This document shows positions 16,614 to 25,015 of a DNA stretch of 64,000 nt, piece by piece; the stretch's first letter is position 1, and the number at the start of each line of letters is the position of its first letter. The notes under the pieces are model-generated. The model did not search any database. It saw only the letters and a program-made list of their open reading frames with translations, and was not told where the DNA came from. Position numbers and translations under genes: made by a program. This DNA is from Pseudomonas sp. Irchel s3b2. Lineage in GTDB: Bacteria; Pseudomonadota; Gammaproteobacteria; Pseudomonadales; Pseudomonadaceae. The stretch is taken from contig NZ_FYEB01000017.1 in assembly GCF_900187445.1 (NCBI RefSeq), positions 50,146-114,145 of the forward strand, given 5' to 3'.

Positions 16614-16719
16614 TGTAGGAGCTGTCGAGTGAAGCGAGGCTGCGATCTTTTGATCTTTCGCTTGGGACTCAAGTGAATCTGGAAAGATCGCAGCCTCGCT
16701 TCACTCGACAGCTCCTACA
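16614..16719. repeat. Long inverted repeat, GAAGCGAGGCTGCGATCTTT type
   Basis: Arms of about 37 bases (16614-16651 and 16683-16719) are almost perfectly complementary, each beginning or ending with the GTAGGAGCTGTCGAGTGAAG block. A second partial copy of the end, AGCTCCTACA, follows directly at 16720-16729. Confidence 0.8.
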
Positions 16720-16729
16720 CAGCTCCTAC

Positions 16730-16762
16730 AACCCGGCCTGTCAGTCAGCGCCGGGTTTTTTT
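16730..16762 (+). terminator. Terminator of the OmpA lipoprotein operon
   Basis: AACCCGGC pairs with GCCGGGTT around a loop of about 12 bases and is followed by seven T residues. Confidence 0.75.
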
Positions 16763-16788
16763 GCGCCTGCCCATCGGTCCACAGTACA

Positions 16789-16862
16789 GTTTTTGCTGAC
16801 AATGGACTGTACGGTCGACTATTGTGGCAACTGTCCCAGTACACTTCTAAACTGTTCCGGTA
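16789..16862. promoter_or_regulatory. Cluster of ACTGT-type operator repeats before the MocR gene
   Basis: ACTGTCCCAGTA (16830-16841) and ACTGTTCCGGTA (16851-16862) are direct repeats 21 bases apart. ACTGTACGGT (16806-16815) and an inverted ACTGTACTGT (16791-16800) lie upstream. MocR/GabR-type regulators are known to bind direct repeats at their own promoters, so autoregulation is likely. The assignment is by position. Confidence 0.5.
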
Positions 16863-16908
16863 TTGTTTCACACAAGAATAAAATGCCCGTGAAATCGAGT
16901 GCTGCGTC

Positions 16909-18348
16909 ATGACCAATCTCTTGCTCTATCAACGAATTGCTCAGCAACTGGCTGAAGACATCCGCCGCGGTGTCTATCAACCGGGGGAGCGCGTGCCTTC
17001 GGTGCGCAAGATGAGCTCGCAGCTCAACGTCAGCCATGCAACGGTGTTGCAGGCCTACGCCAACCTTGAGGATCAGGGGCTGATTCGTGCCCGGCCGCAA
17101 TCCGGTTACTACGTGCACCAGACGCCGGCGCTCACGGCGCCAACCCCGGATATTGCCCGGGTCGAGCGCCCTGGCCTGGTCACCCGCAGCAGCATCATCC
17201 AGCAAGTACTGGTCGAATCCCGCCGCGAAGGCGTCTTCCCGTTGGGCGCGGCCGTACCGAGCGTCGACTATCTGCCGGTGCGGGCGCTGCATCAGCAACT
17301 GGCCAAAGTCACCCGTTTCCATAGCCCTCGGGCGTTCAGCTACATGTTCAGCCCCGGCTTCGAGCCGTTACGTCGGCAAGTGGCGATCCGCATGCGTGAT
17401 GCCGGCGTGGTGGTCGATCCGTCGGAAGTGGTCATTACCCACGGTTGCGTCGATGCATTGCAGATGTCTCTGCGCGTGTTGACCCGGCCGGGCGATCTGA
17501 TCGCGGCCGAGTCGCCAACCTATTATGGTTTGCTGCAACTGGCTGATCTGCTGGGGCTGAAAGTCATCGAGATCCCCAGCGATCCGGCTACCGGCATGAG
17601 CCTCGAAGCCCTGCAATTGGCAGCCAACCAGTGGTCGATCAAGGCGCTGGTGCTGACCACCCGTCTGAGCAATCCCTTGGGCGGCACCATGCCTGAAGAG
17701 CGGCAGAAACAACTGCTGCGTCTGGCCTCGGATTTCGATATTCAGGTCGTCGAAGACGATATTTACGGCGAACTGATGTTCGAGCAGGGCCGCACCAAAT
17801 CGCTCAAGGCCTATGACCGGCTGGATCGAGTGATCTATTGCTCCAGTTTCTCCAAAACCCTGTCGCCCGGTGTGCGCATCGGCTGGATGATTGCCGGCAA
17901 GTACCAGCAGGAAATCCAGCGCTTGCAAACCTTCAGCACCCATTCGGCTTGCAGCGTCACGCAAATGGGCATCGCAGCCTATCTGGAGAACGGTGGTTAC
18001 GACCGGCATTTGCGCTACATCCGTCAGGAATACCGCAAGAACCTCAGTGCTTTTCAACTGGCGGTGCAGCAGTACTTTCCGGAAGGCACGCAGATGAGCC
18101 GGCCCACCGGTGGTTTCATTCTGTGGGTCAGCCTGCCGGGACGGGTCAACACGCAGGAACTGCATGTGCGTGCGTTGCAGCAGGGCATCAGTATTGCGCC
18201 GGGGCTGATCTTCAGTAACACCGAGCAGTTCAATCACTGCATTCGTCTGAACTGTGGCACCCCCTGGAACCGTGAAGCCGAGCGTGCATTGATGACGTTG
18301 GGGTTGCTGGCGACGCAACTTTGTCAGGAGACGACGATCGGTTTTTGA
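16909..18348 (+). CDS. MocR/GabR-type regulator (GntR helix-turn-helix plus aminotransferase domain)
   Basis: The 479-residue protein joins an N-terminal GntR winged helix (residues 5-75; GERVPSVRKMSSQLNVSHATV) to a class I PLP-dependent aminotransferase fold. Visible aminotransferase motifs are NPLGGTMP, EDDIYGEL and the cofactor lysine in SSFSKTLSPGVRIGWM. Such proteins sense PLP or PLP-amine adducts and usually control vitamin B6, amine or amino-acid genes. No target gene lies next to it on the other strand, so its regulon cannot be inferred beyond likely self-control through the repeats just upstream. Confidence 0.9.
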   Translation: MTNLLLYQRIAQQLAEDIRRGVYQPGERVPSVRKMSSQLNVSHATVLQAYANLEDQGLIRARPQSGYYVHQTPALTAPTPDIARVERPGLVTRSSIIQQVLVESRREGVFPLGAAVPSVDYLPVRALHQQLAKVTRFHSPRAFSYMFSPGFEPLRRQVAIRMRDAGVVVDPSEVVITHGCVDALQMSLRVLTRPGDLIAAESPTYYGLLQLADLLGLKVIEIPSDPATGMSLEALQLAANQWSIKALVLTTRLSNPLGGTMPEERQKQLLRLASDFDIQVVEDDIYGELMFEQGRTKSLKAYDRLDRVIYCSSFSKTLSPGVRIGWMIAGKYQQEIQRLQTFSTHSACSVTQMGIAAYLENGGYDRHLRYIRQEYRKNLSAFQLAVQQYFPEGTQMSRPTGGFILWVSLPGRVNTQELHVRALQQGISIAPGLIFSNTEQFNHCIRLNCGTPWNREAERALMTLGLLATQLCQETTIGF

Positions 18349-18353
18349 TCGGC

Positions 18354-18374
18354 CGGGCAGTTCTGAACTGCCCG
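18354..18374 (+). terminator. Palindrome after the MocR gene
   Basis: Ten-base arms CGGGCAGTTC and GAACTGCCCG around a single T lie five bases after the MocR stop codon. Only a broken T-rich tract (TTGTCTTGTTG) follows, so termination may be weak. Confidence 0.5.
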
Positions 18375-18435
18375 CTTGTCTTGTTGTCTCCAACAGGCGA
18401 GCATATAACCTTCTGCCGTTCGCGCCGTTGGGTCC

Positions 18436-18903
18436 ATGAAGCCGATTTTTCCTGCCGCCTGGTTGTTGATCTGCCTGTTGATGACCTGTCACGCGGAAGG
18501 CGTCATGGCGGCTTCCGTTGAGGAAAAACCGACAGCCAGCACAACCGCGGAAAAAGCGGCACCGGTCAAAAAGGCCGCGCCGACCAAAAAGAAGGCTACT
18601 GCGGTCAAAAAACGTTCCCCCATTGCTTCCAAGTCGAAACCGGCCAGTGAAGTCGTGCAAGCCAAACTCCCTTCCGCAAATCTCGACTTGAGCTTGCCCA
18701 AGGACATGGTCGAAGAACTGAAGCCGGTCGGCACGGTATCATTGCCCCGACACGATGCACTGTTGCCGCAAATGTTCGGTGACAAGAGCAGCCCGTTCCA
18801 GCTCAACGGTCGCCTGCTCAGCAACGAAATGCAGTTGCAACTGCGCAATGAAGAGCGTCGGGAAGTTGAAGGCGCGGCGCTGGAATTTGAGTTCAAGCAG
18901 TAA
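18436..18903 (+). CDS. Secreted lysine/alanine-rich protein of unknown function
   Basis: A 155-residue protein with a signal peptide to about residue 26 (PAAWLLICLLMTCHAEGVMAA). A low-complexity Lys/Ala/Pro stretch (about 30-75, with KKAAPTKKK blocks) precedes a more ordinary C-terminal part (LDLSLPKDMVEELKP, then LLPQMFGDKSSPFQLNGRLL). The basic repeat could contact nucleic acid, lipopolysaccharide or the cell wall. Low-complexity proteins of this kind are sometimes mislabelled as IF-2-like. No known domain was recognised. Confidence 0.7.
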   Translation: MKPIFPAAWLLICLLMTCHAEGVMAASVEEKPTASTTAEKAAPVKKAAPTKKKATAVKKRSPIASKSKPASEVVQAKLPSANLDLSLPKDMVEELKPVGTVSLPRHDALLPQMFGDKSSPFQLNGRLLSNEMQLQLRNEERREVEGAALEFEFKQ

Positions 18904-19060
18904 ATCCACCCATTCGTGACCCGTGGACCAGACGCTTTGTCGGAGACTGGTCAGTCACGTTCGTTTGAGCGAAAAAACCCGGGCTCAGGTAATTTTAAAC
19001 AGTCGTTTTAGTCGTTACTCTGTGCCCCGTCCCTTTACCCGTCGCGAGGAGCTTGTCGTC

Positions 19061-19315
19061 ATGAGATGCCGTGAAGGCTGTGGCGCCTGTTGTATTGCCC
19101 CTTCCATCAGTTCGCCGATTCCCGGAATGCCCAATGGCAAAGCTGCCGGAGAGCGTTGTGTGCAGCTGTCTGCCGATAACCTGTGCAGCATTTTTGGCAA
19201 GCCGGAACGTCCTGCGGTGTGTTCGGCATTTGAAGCCGATATCGAGGTCTGCGGAAACAGCAGCGACGAAGCGATCAAATTGCTGGGCTGGTGGGAGCAA
19301 ATGACGGCCGCGTGA
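19061..19315 (+). CDS. YkgJ-type cysteine-cluster protein
   Basis: An 84-residue protein whose eight cysteines include the start CREGCGACC, then ERCVQL, NLCSIF and PAVCSAF. This is the CxxCxxCC-type metal-binding pattern of the YkgJ family (zinc or iron-sulfur, not settled). The ATG at 19061 follows GCGAGGAGC; longer in-frame extensions have no cysteines and no support. It is followed 41 bases later by the START-domain gene on the same strand. Confidence 0.8.
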   Translation: MRCREGCGACCIAPSISSPIPGMPNGKAAGERCVQLSADNLCSIFGKPERPAVCSAFEADIEVCGNSSDEAIKLLGWWEQMTAA

Positions 19316-19356
19316 TGTGTTCATCGAACAGAACTTCAACAATAAGGAATAAGACT

Positions 19357-19959
19357 ATGGGTTCGCTGCATCGTATGGCTGTGCTGTGTGGTTTGACGGT
19401 TTTGCTGGCCTCCACGGCCCAGGCCGAAGAATGGAAAACGGCCAAGGAAGAAGAGGGCATCAAAGTGTCCTTGAGTGAAGTGGCCGGTTCCCAATACAAG
19501 GCTTACCGTGGCGTGACCGTCATGAAGACCACCATGGCCAAACTGCGTGCATTGCAGGAAGACGTGCCGGGTGCCTGTGCATGGATTCACGAGTGCAAGA
19601 CTCAGAAGTTGCTCAAACATGAAGGTAACCAGAGCTGGACCTACACCCAGTTCAATACACCTTGGCCGGTCACTCCTCGCGACTCCGTGTTGCATGTCAC
19701 CACCGTTGAAAGCGCCGATGGAAGCCTGACCCGAGAATTGGAAGGGCAGCCCAAGTACCTTCCAGAAGAAAAAGGTTTTGTACGGGTCGCCCAGGTCAAA
19801 GGTTTCTGGAAGCTCGTGCCTAAAGGCGATCAAGTCGAAGTGACTTATCAGGCCCATACCGAACCCGGCGGCAGCGTGCCGTCGTGGTTGGCCAACAAGT
19901 TTGTGGTCGATGCGCCGTTCAATACCCTCAAAGCCCTGAAAGAACGCGCCGAGAAGTAA
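19357..19959 (+). CDS. Exported START-domain protein
   Basis: The 200-residue protein has a signal peptide (residues 1-22, LCGLTVLLASTAQAEE). A START/Bet v1-like lipid-binding fold follows, seen in PGACAWIHECKTQKLL, WPVTPRDSVLHVTTVE and GFWKLVPKGDQVEVTYQAHTEPGGSVPSW. It probably binds a hydrophobic ligand in the periplasm; the ligand is unknown. The start at 19357 is preferred because the longer frame overlaps the preceding gene and hides the signal peptide. Confidence 0.82.
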   Translation: MGSLHRMAVLCGLTVLLASTAQAEEWKTAKEEEGIKVSLSEVAGSQYKAYRGVTVMKTTMAKLRALQEDVPGACAWIHECKTQKLLKHEGNQSWTYTQFNTPWPVTPRDSVLHVTTVESADGSLTRELEGQPKYLPEEKGFVRVAQVKGFWKLVPKGDQVEVTYQAHTEPGGSVPSWLANKFVVDAPFNTLKALKERAEK

Positions 19960-20001
19960 CCCCCCGATATAGCCTGTTCGACAAACGCCCCGATGAATAA
20001 C

Positions 20002-20110
20002 CTGTGGCGAGGGAGCTTGCTCCCGTTGGACTGCGAAGCAGTCCCCTTCTTTTTTAGGTAGAGAATGGGACCACTTCGCGGCCCAGCGGGAGCAAGCTCC
20101 CTCGCCACAG
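20002..20110. repeat. Paired REP-type repeat, GCGAGGGAGCTTGCTCCCG type
   Basis: Copies at 20002-20025 and, inverted, 20087-20110 match the pair at 2180-2313. The sequence between them is also partly complementary (GGACTGCGAAGCAGTCC). Confidence 0.85.
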
Positions 20111-20407
20111 GTTCAGTATCGGGGCTTTATTTTGTTTCTGGATATGCGTTGAACGAAATTTTCACAAAGCCTCCAAGACAATTCACCCACGCCCCAACCC
20201 GTCAGCCTCCGCAACTTTGCGACACGTCTCTTGTCCAGAACGCTGCAAGCGACAGTCGGGCCTGCGGGTCAGTAATTCAATGGTAATGCCGCGGGTGATC
20301 GTGCAACATTTGCGCACCGCGCAAGCCCCGGGGCCGAGGATGGTCAACAGAGGGCAAGGCGCCGCTGTATTTTTGAAACTTCAACTTCCAATGGGTCCTA
20401 AAACGAC
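20111..20407. other. Intergenic region before the LTA-synthase-like gene
   Basis: About 300 bases without a convincing gene. The promoter of the LTA-synthase-like gene must lie here, but no sigma-70 or AlgU-type promoter could be called with confidence. Confidence 0.4.
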
Positions 20408-22501
20408 ATGGCAAACCCGGACGCCCTGAGTCAGCAGCGAGCTTCTAGTCGCCTGCTGCAACCGACCGTCAAATCGCATCTGGCCTACACACTGTTGTGT
20501 GCCCTGGTCATGATGGTCATGTTCAGCCTGCTGCGCGTGGCGCTGCTGGTCTACAACAGCTCGATGATCCTCGATACACCGGCTTCGACCTTTCTGGAAG
20601 CGTTCGCCAACGGCCTGCGTTTCGACTTGCGTCTGGTGGTTTACCTCAGCATTCCGCTGGTGCTGGCATTGTTCAGCGCCCGGGCCATGGCTGCCCGTGG
20701 GTTCTTCCGGCTGTGGCTGACCGTCGCCTCGAGCATCGCGCTGTTCCTTGGCCTGATGGAGATGGACTTTTACCGCGAATTCCACCAACGCCTCAATGGC
20801 CTGGTCTTCCAGTACGTGAACGAAGACCCGAAAACCGTGATGAGCATGCTCTGGTACGGTTTTCCGGTGGTTCGCTACTTGTTGGCCTGGGCCGTGGGCA
20901 CGTTGATTCTGACCCTCGCGTTCAAGGGCGCCGACCGCGCCACGCGTCCTCGCGGGCCGTTCAGCGGTGGCAGCATTGGCACGCGGCAGGTCGCTCCGTG
21001 GTATGCGCGTGGCGTGGTGTTCGTGGTCTGCCTGCTGGTCTGCGTGGTCGCCGCTCGTGGCACCTTGCGTCAGGGTCCGCCAATGCGTTGGGGTGACGTT
21101 TACACCACCGACTCGAACTTCGCCAACCAGTTGGGCCTTAACGGCACGTTGTCGCTGATCGCAGCGGCGAAAAGCCGGATATCCGCACATCGCGATAATG
21201 TCTGGAAAGCCACGCTGCCACAGCCTCTGGCCCAGCAGACCGTGCGCGATTCGTTGCTGACTCCGAGCGACAAGCTGGTCGATCCCGAGACCGCAGCGAT
21301 GCGTCGCAACTACAGCCCCGACACCAACAAGACACTGCCGATCAAGAACGTCGTGGTGATTCTGATGGAAAGCTTCGCCGGTCACTCGGTGGGCGCTCTG
21401 GGTCGTCCGGGTGAAATCACACCGTACTTCGACAAACTGTCGAAAGAAGGCCTGTTGTTCGACCGTTTCTTCTCCAACGGCACCCATACCCACCAGGGCA
21501 TGTTCGCCACCATGGCCTGCTTCCCGAACCTGCCGGGTTTCGAATACCTGATGCAGACGCCTGAAGGCAGCCACAAACTGTCCGGCCTGCCGCAGTTGCT
21601 CAGCGCCCGCGACTACGATGATGTGTACGTCTACAACGGCGACTTCGCCTGGGACAACCAGTCGGGCTTCTTCAGCAACCAGGGGATGACCAATTTCATC
21701 GGGCGCAATGACTTCGTCAACCCGGTGTTCTCCGATCCGACCTGGGGCGTGTCCGACCAAGACATGTTCAACCGTGGTCTGGAAGAATTGAAGGCCCGCG
21801 ATGGCAAGGATAAAAAGCCGTTCTATGCCTTGCTGCAGACCCTGTCCAACCACACGCCGTACGCCTTGCCGACGCCATTGCCGGTGGAGCGCGTGACCGA
21901 TCGTGGCAGCCTGAACGAACACTTGACCGCCATGCGCTACTCCGATTGGGCGTTGGGTCAGTTCTTTGAACAGGCCCGCAAGGAGCCGTATTTCAAGGAA
22001 ACCCTGTTCGTGGTTGTCGGCGACCATGGTTTTGGCAATGAACAGCAAATTACCGAAATGGACCTGGGCCGCTTCAACGTACCGATGCTGATGATCGGGC
22101 CGGGCGTCCAAGAAAAATTTGGTCAACTTGACCACACCGTGGGCACCCAGATCGACGTCGTGCCGACCATCATGGGCCGGATCGGTGGCGACGTGGTTCA
22201 TCAATGCTGGGGGCGCGACTTGCTGAACCTGCCGGAAGGCGATAAGGGCTTTGGCGTGATCAAACCGTCGGGCAGTGATCAGACGGTTGCATTGCTCACT
22301 GCGGATCGCGTGCTGGTACTGCCCAAAGAGATGCCGCCGAAGTTGTATCAATACGAACTGGGCGCCCACCCGAAAGGTGAAGTGATCCCGGCATCGGCGG
22401 ACGAAGCGGTGCTCAAGCAGAAACTTGAGTCGTTCATCCAGACGGCCACCAAAAGCCTGATCGATAACACCGCCGGTGTGGTTGACGGCAAGCCGGACTA
22501 A
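20408..22501 (+). CDS. LTA-synthase-family sulfatase-fold membrane enzyme
   Basis: A 697-residue inner-membrane protein with about five N-terminal helices (residues 25-215) and a periplasmic alkaline-phosphatase-like domain. The metal site starts at VVVILMESFAGHSVGALG, the nucleophile region is NGTHTHQGMFATMACFPN, and the closing metal motif is VVVGDHGFGNE. Relatives transfer phosphoglycerol or phosphoethanolamine to envelope glycans or lipids. Pseudomonads lack lipoteichoic acid, so a periplasmic glucan or another envelope polymer is the more likely acceptor. The ribosome site before the ATG is poor. Confidence 0.88.
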   Translation: MANPDALSQQRASSRLLQPTVKSHLAYTLLCALVMMVMFSLLRVALLVYNSSMILDTPASTFLEAFANGLRFDLRLVVYLSIPLVLALFSARAMAARGFFRLWLTVASSIALFLGLMEMDFYREFHQRLNGLVFQYVNEDPKTVMSMLWYGFPVVRYLLAWAVGTLILTLAFKGADRATRPRGPFSGGSIGTRQVAPWYARGVVFVVCLLVCVVAARGTLRQGPPMRWGDVYTTDSNFANQLGLNGTLSLIAAAKSRISAHRDNVWKATLPQPLAQQTVRDSLLTPSDKLVDPETAAMRRNYSPDTNKTLPIKNVVVILMESFAGHSVGALGRPGEITPYFDKLSKEGLLFDRFFSNGTHTHQGMFATMACFPNLPGFEYLMQTPEGSHKLSGLPQLLSARDYDDVYVYNGDFAWDNQSGFFSNQGMTNFIGRNDFVNPVFSDPTWGVSDQDMFNRGLEELKARDGKDKKPFYALLQTLSNHTPYALPTPLPVERVTDRGSLNEHLTAMRYSDWALGQFFEQARKEPYFKETLFVVVGDHGFGNEQQITEMDLGRFNVPMLMIGPGVQEKFGQLDHTVGTQIDVVPTIMGRIGGDVVHQCWGRDLLNLPEGDKGFGVIKPSGSDQTVALLTADRVLVLPKEMPPKLYQYELGAHPKGEVIPASADEAVLKQKLESFIQTATKSLIDNTAGVVDGKPD

Positions 22502-22516
22502 GTTTTGGCGCAATAG

Positions 22517-22548
22517 AAAAGAGGCCCTTCGCAGGGCCTCTTTTTTTT
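22517..22548 (+). terminator. Terminator after the LTA-synthase-like gene
   Basis: AAAAGAGGCCC and GGGCCTCTTTT with loop TTCGCA form a strong hairpin followed by a T run. Confidence 0.9.
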
Positions 22549-22561
22549 GCCGGCAAAACCT

Positions 22562-22714
22562 TTATATCTTGCCGAGTAGCAGCAGGATCAATAGCACCAC
22601 CAACACCACGCCGATGATACCTGACGGGCCGTAACCCCAACTTCTGGAGTGCGGGAAGACCGGCAAGCCACCTATCAACAACAGGATAAGAATAACGATA
22701 AGAATTGTGCCCAT
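22562..22714 (-). CDS. DUF3309 small membrane protein
   Basis: A 50-codon frame starts MGTILIVILILLLIGGLPVF and ends LLILLLLGKI. Two hydrophobic helices flank a short loop PHSRSWGYGPSG, the layout of the DUF3309 family often seen in Pseudomonas. A purine-rich GGAAACAG lies before the ATG. It is convergent with the LTA-synthase-like gene. Its function is unknown; members are small inner-membrane proteins. Confidence 0.75.
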   Translation of the reverse strand: MGTILIVILILLLIGGLPVFPHSRSWGYGPSGIIGVVLVVLLILLLLGKI

Positions 22715-23013
22715 GTCTGTTTCCTTGTTGGAAGCGTTGTGGTTGACCTAGCGTTTTAGCTTTTAGCCATCAGCTGGACTTGTATTAATCCTAGCTGCTT
22801 ACAAAATCCGACTCATGGATATGAAGAAAAATTCCAGGTTTTCTTAATGTTTTTGGAAAGCATGTTTATTTCTTTTATTGCGTATCAAAGTTGAAACAAC
22901 CGGACCGCGCCGTGGTTCATTACTGGCCATTCAGCAATCTGATGGAGCGTGGGTGGCGCAGTATCCTTCGCTACACTTGGTGCATCTTCCCCGGAACAAC
23001 AAGGCTGTTTGCT
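22715..23013. other. AT-rich intergenic region
   Basis: About 300 bases between the DUF3309 gene and the dehydrogenase gene hold no gene. The part from about 22740 to 22880 is clearly AT-rich and probably contains promoters for both divergent genes. No specific promoter could be fixed. Confidence 0.4.
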
Positions 23014-23829
23014 ATGCAAAATCGCATGATGATCACTGGCGCGGGCTCAGGCCTGGGTCGCGAAATCGCGCTGCGCTGGGCGCGTGAAGGCTGGCAGCTG
23101 GCCTTGTCGGACGTCAGTGAACCCGGCCTGCAAGAAACTCTGAAACTGGTTCGCGAAGCCGGTGGCGACGGGTTCATCCAGCGTTGCGATGTGCGTGACT
23201 ACAGCCAGCTGACGGCGTTCGCCCAAGCCTGTGAAGAGAAGTTCGGCGGCATCGATGTCATCGTCAACAACGCCGGTGTGGCCTCGGGCGGGTTCTTCAG
23301 TGAACTGTCGCTGGAAGACTGGGACTGGCAGATCGCGATCAACTTGATGGGCGTGGTCAAGGGCTGCAAGGCGTTCCTGCCTCTGCTGGAAAAAAGCCGA
23401 GGCAAGATCATCAACATCGCCTCGATGGCGGCACTGATGCAAGGCCCGGCCATGAGCAACTACAACGTGGCCAAGGCGGGGGTGGTGGCTTTGTCCGAAA
23501 GTCTGTTGATCGAACTGGCCCACGAGGAAGTCAGCGTGCATGTGGTCTGTCCGTCGTTCTTTCAGACCAACTTGCTGGACTCCTTCCGCGGCCCGACCCC
23601 GGCCATGAAAGCCCAAGTCGGTAAATTGCTGGAAAGCTCGCCAATTACCGCTGCCGATATTGCCGACTACATCTATCAGCAGGTCGCCGTCGGCGAATTC
23701 TTGATCTTGCCTCACGAACAGGGCCGCATGGCCTGGGCGATCAAACAAAAAGACCCGCAATTGCTCTACAACGAAATGACCGTGATGGCCGACAAAATGC
23801 GCGCCAAGGCCAAACAATCCGCAAGCTGA
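23014..23829 (+). CDS. Short-chain dehydrogenase/reductase
   Basis: The 271-residue protein shows the classical SDR pattern: cofactor motif TGAGSGLG (residues 8-15), VIVNNAGVAS, catalytic serine in INIASMAAL and the catalytic pair YNVAKAG. An acidic residue after the second strand (LSDVSE) favours NAD. The start at 23014 (MQNRMMITGAG) fits the fold; the longer frame adds a sequence with no match to SDR proteins. The substrate is unknown. Confidence 0.87.
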   Translation: MQNRMMITGAGSGLGREIALRWAREGWQLALSDVSEPGLQETLKLVREAGGDGFIQRCDVRDYSQLTAFAQACEEKFGGIDVIVNNAGVASGGFFSELSLEDWDWQIAINLMGVVKGCKAFLPLLEKSRGKIINIASMAALMQGPAMSNYNVAKAGVVALSESLLIELAHEEVSVHVVCPSFFQTNLLDSFRGPTPAMKAQVGKLLESSPITAADIADYIYQQVAVGEFLILPHEQGRMAWAIKQKDPQLLYNEMTVMADKMRAKAKQSAS

Positions 23830-23893
23830 ACTTGCCCGTGCGCAATACCGTCGTTAGGGTGGCCGCCATCGGCCATCCCAACGAGACATCTGC

Positions 23894-24226
23894 ATGCTCA
23901 ATTACCTGTGGTTTTTCCTCGCCGCGCTGTTCGAAATCGCTGGCTGCTTCGCCTTCTGGATGTGGCTGCGCCAAGGTAAAAGCGCGTGGTGGATTATCCC
24001 GGCGTTGCTCAGCCTGATCTTGTTCGCGGTGCTGCTGACGCGGGTCGAAGCGAGCTACGCCGGCCGCGCCTATGCCGCCTACGGTGGCATCTACATCATT
24101 GCGTCGATCGGCTGGCTGGCGGTGGTCGAGCGGATTCGTCCACTGGGCTCGGACTGGATTGGTGTGGCGCTGTGTGTGATCGGGGCGAGTGTCATTCTGT
24201 TTGGCCCGCGCTTCTCTGCTTCCTGA
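23894..24226 (+). CDS. YnfA/UPF0060 family membrane protein
   Basis: A 110-residue protein with four helices and the conserved family segments FEIAGCFAFW, GRAYAAYGGIYI and DWIGVALCVIGA. The family is related to small multidrug transporters but its role is not established. It follows the dehydrogenase gene by 64 bases. A short hairpin, GAAGGATCGGTCCTTC, overlaps its stop codon and may end the transcript. Confidence 0.88.
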   Translation: MLNYLWFFLAALFEIAGCFAFWMWLRQGKSAWWIIPALLSLILFAVLLTRVEASYAGRAYAAYGGIYIIASIGWLAVVERIRPLGSDWIGVALCVIGASVILFGPRFSAS

Positions 24227-24379
24227 AGGATCGGTCCTTCATTTAACCGGTTTGTCAGATGCGTCCGTCAGGGCGATGCATTCTGTGCCGTAGGGCAAGA
24301 CTGTTTTGCTGCCGTTGCATTGAAGGCCCGTCGTGTACCGGGCATCTTCAAGGGCCGGTAACCCTGAAGGATGAATGCC

Positions 24380-24565
24380 ATGCTTGTACTTAGTCGCGTT
24401 GTGGGCGAGTTGATTTCCATTGGTGACAACATCACCGTGCGGGTTCTCGCCGTGAACGGAAGCAGCGTGCGTTTCGGTGTTGAAGCGCCACAGCAGGTCA
24501 ACGTACATCGCGCCGAAGTCTATGAGCGCATCCAGGTCCAGCAGGCCAGAGCGAAAGCTCGTTAA
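24380..24565 (+). CDS. CsrA/RsmA-family RNA-binding regulator (divergent paralogue)
   Basis: The 61-residue protein aligns with CsrA over its whole length: MLVLSRVVGELISIGD, VRFGVEAPQQVNVHRAEVYERIQ. The RNA-contacting Leu4 and Arg44 are kept. The middle differs from main RsmA/RsmE sequences (SRVVGEL instead of TRRVGET, VNGSSVRF), so it is one of the extra paralogues found in pseudomonads rather than RsmA itself. The ATG at 24380 is used because GAAGG at 24366-24370 gives proper spacing; an ATG nine bases earlier is too close. Such dimers bind GGA motifs in mRNA leaders. Confidence 0.88.
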   Translation: MLVLSRVVGELISIGDNITVRVLAVNGSSVRFGVEAPQQVNVHRAEVYERIQVQQARAKAR

Positions 24566-24570
24566 GGGCC

Positions 24571-24798
24571 TCAGTCGAACAGATGCTTGGGCACATCGTG
24601 CTTGAGCATCAACTGGCATTGCTCGCTTTCCGGATCGAAGACAATCAACGCCTGGCCTTTGGTCAATGCCTGACGAACACGCAAGACGCGGGTTTCAAGC
24701 GGTGTGTCATCGCCGTTGTCCGTGCCGTCACGGGTCACGAAATCCTCGATCAGGCGGGTCAGCGTGTCGACTTCAAGTTGGTCATGGGGAATCAGCAT
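24571..24798 (-). CDS. YheU-family protein (UPF0270)
   Basis: A 75-residue protein starting MLIPHDQLEVDTLTRLIEDFVTRDGTD, the typical UPF0270 opening, with the later ALIVFDPESEQCQLM segment. It is convergent with the CsrA-type gene, only five bases separating the stops. The function is unknown; relatives are small acidic cytoplasmic proteins. Confidence 0.85.
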   Translation of the reverse strand: MLIPHDQLEVDTLTRLIEDFVTRDGTDNGDDTPLETRVLRVRQALTKGQALIVFDPESEQCQLMLKHDVPKHLFD

Positions 24799-24880
24799 AA
24801 GGCACCTCGGCTAAACAATGGCGCGATGCTACGGCGAATGGGCGTTTGCGGCTAGCCTGGGGCTCATGTGGTGCCTGATC

Positions 24881-24986
24881 TATCGCCTTCGCGGGCAAGT
24901 CGGATCGCCGCACCGCTCGCTCCTACAGGTACGTGGCGCGCGGGATATTACTCTGTAGGAGCGAGGCTTGCCCGCGAAGGCGATAG
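24881..24986. repeat. Paired REP-type repeat with an alternative arm
   Basis: The left arm 24881-24929 contains AAGTCGGATCGCCGCACCGC; the right arm 24954-24986 is the normal core. The ends TATCGCC and GGCGATA also pair, extending the hairpin beyond the core. Confidence 0.85.
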
Positions 24987-25015
24987 ACCAGACACCCAAT
25001 ACCTCAACCAAAGAA

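Noticed and set aside
20111..20407. Small coding frames before the LTA-synthase-like gene
   Set aside because: The frames are short, lack ribosome sites and overlap the REP pair; no family resemblance was seen.
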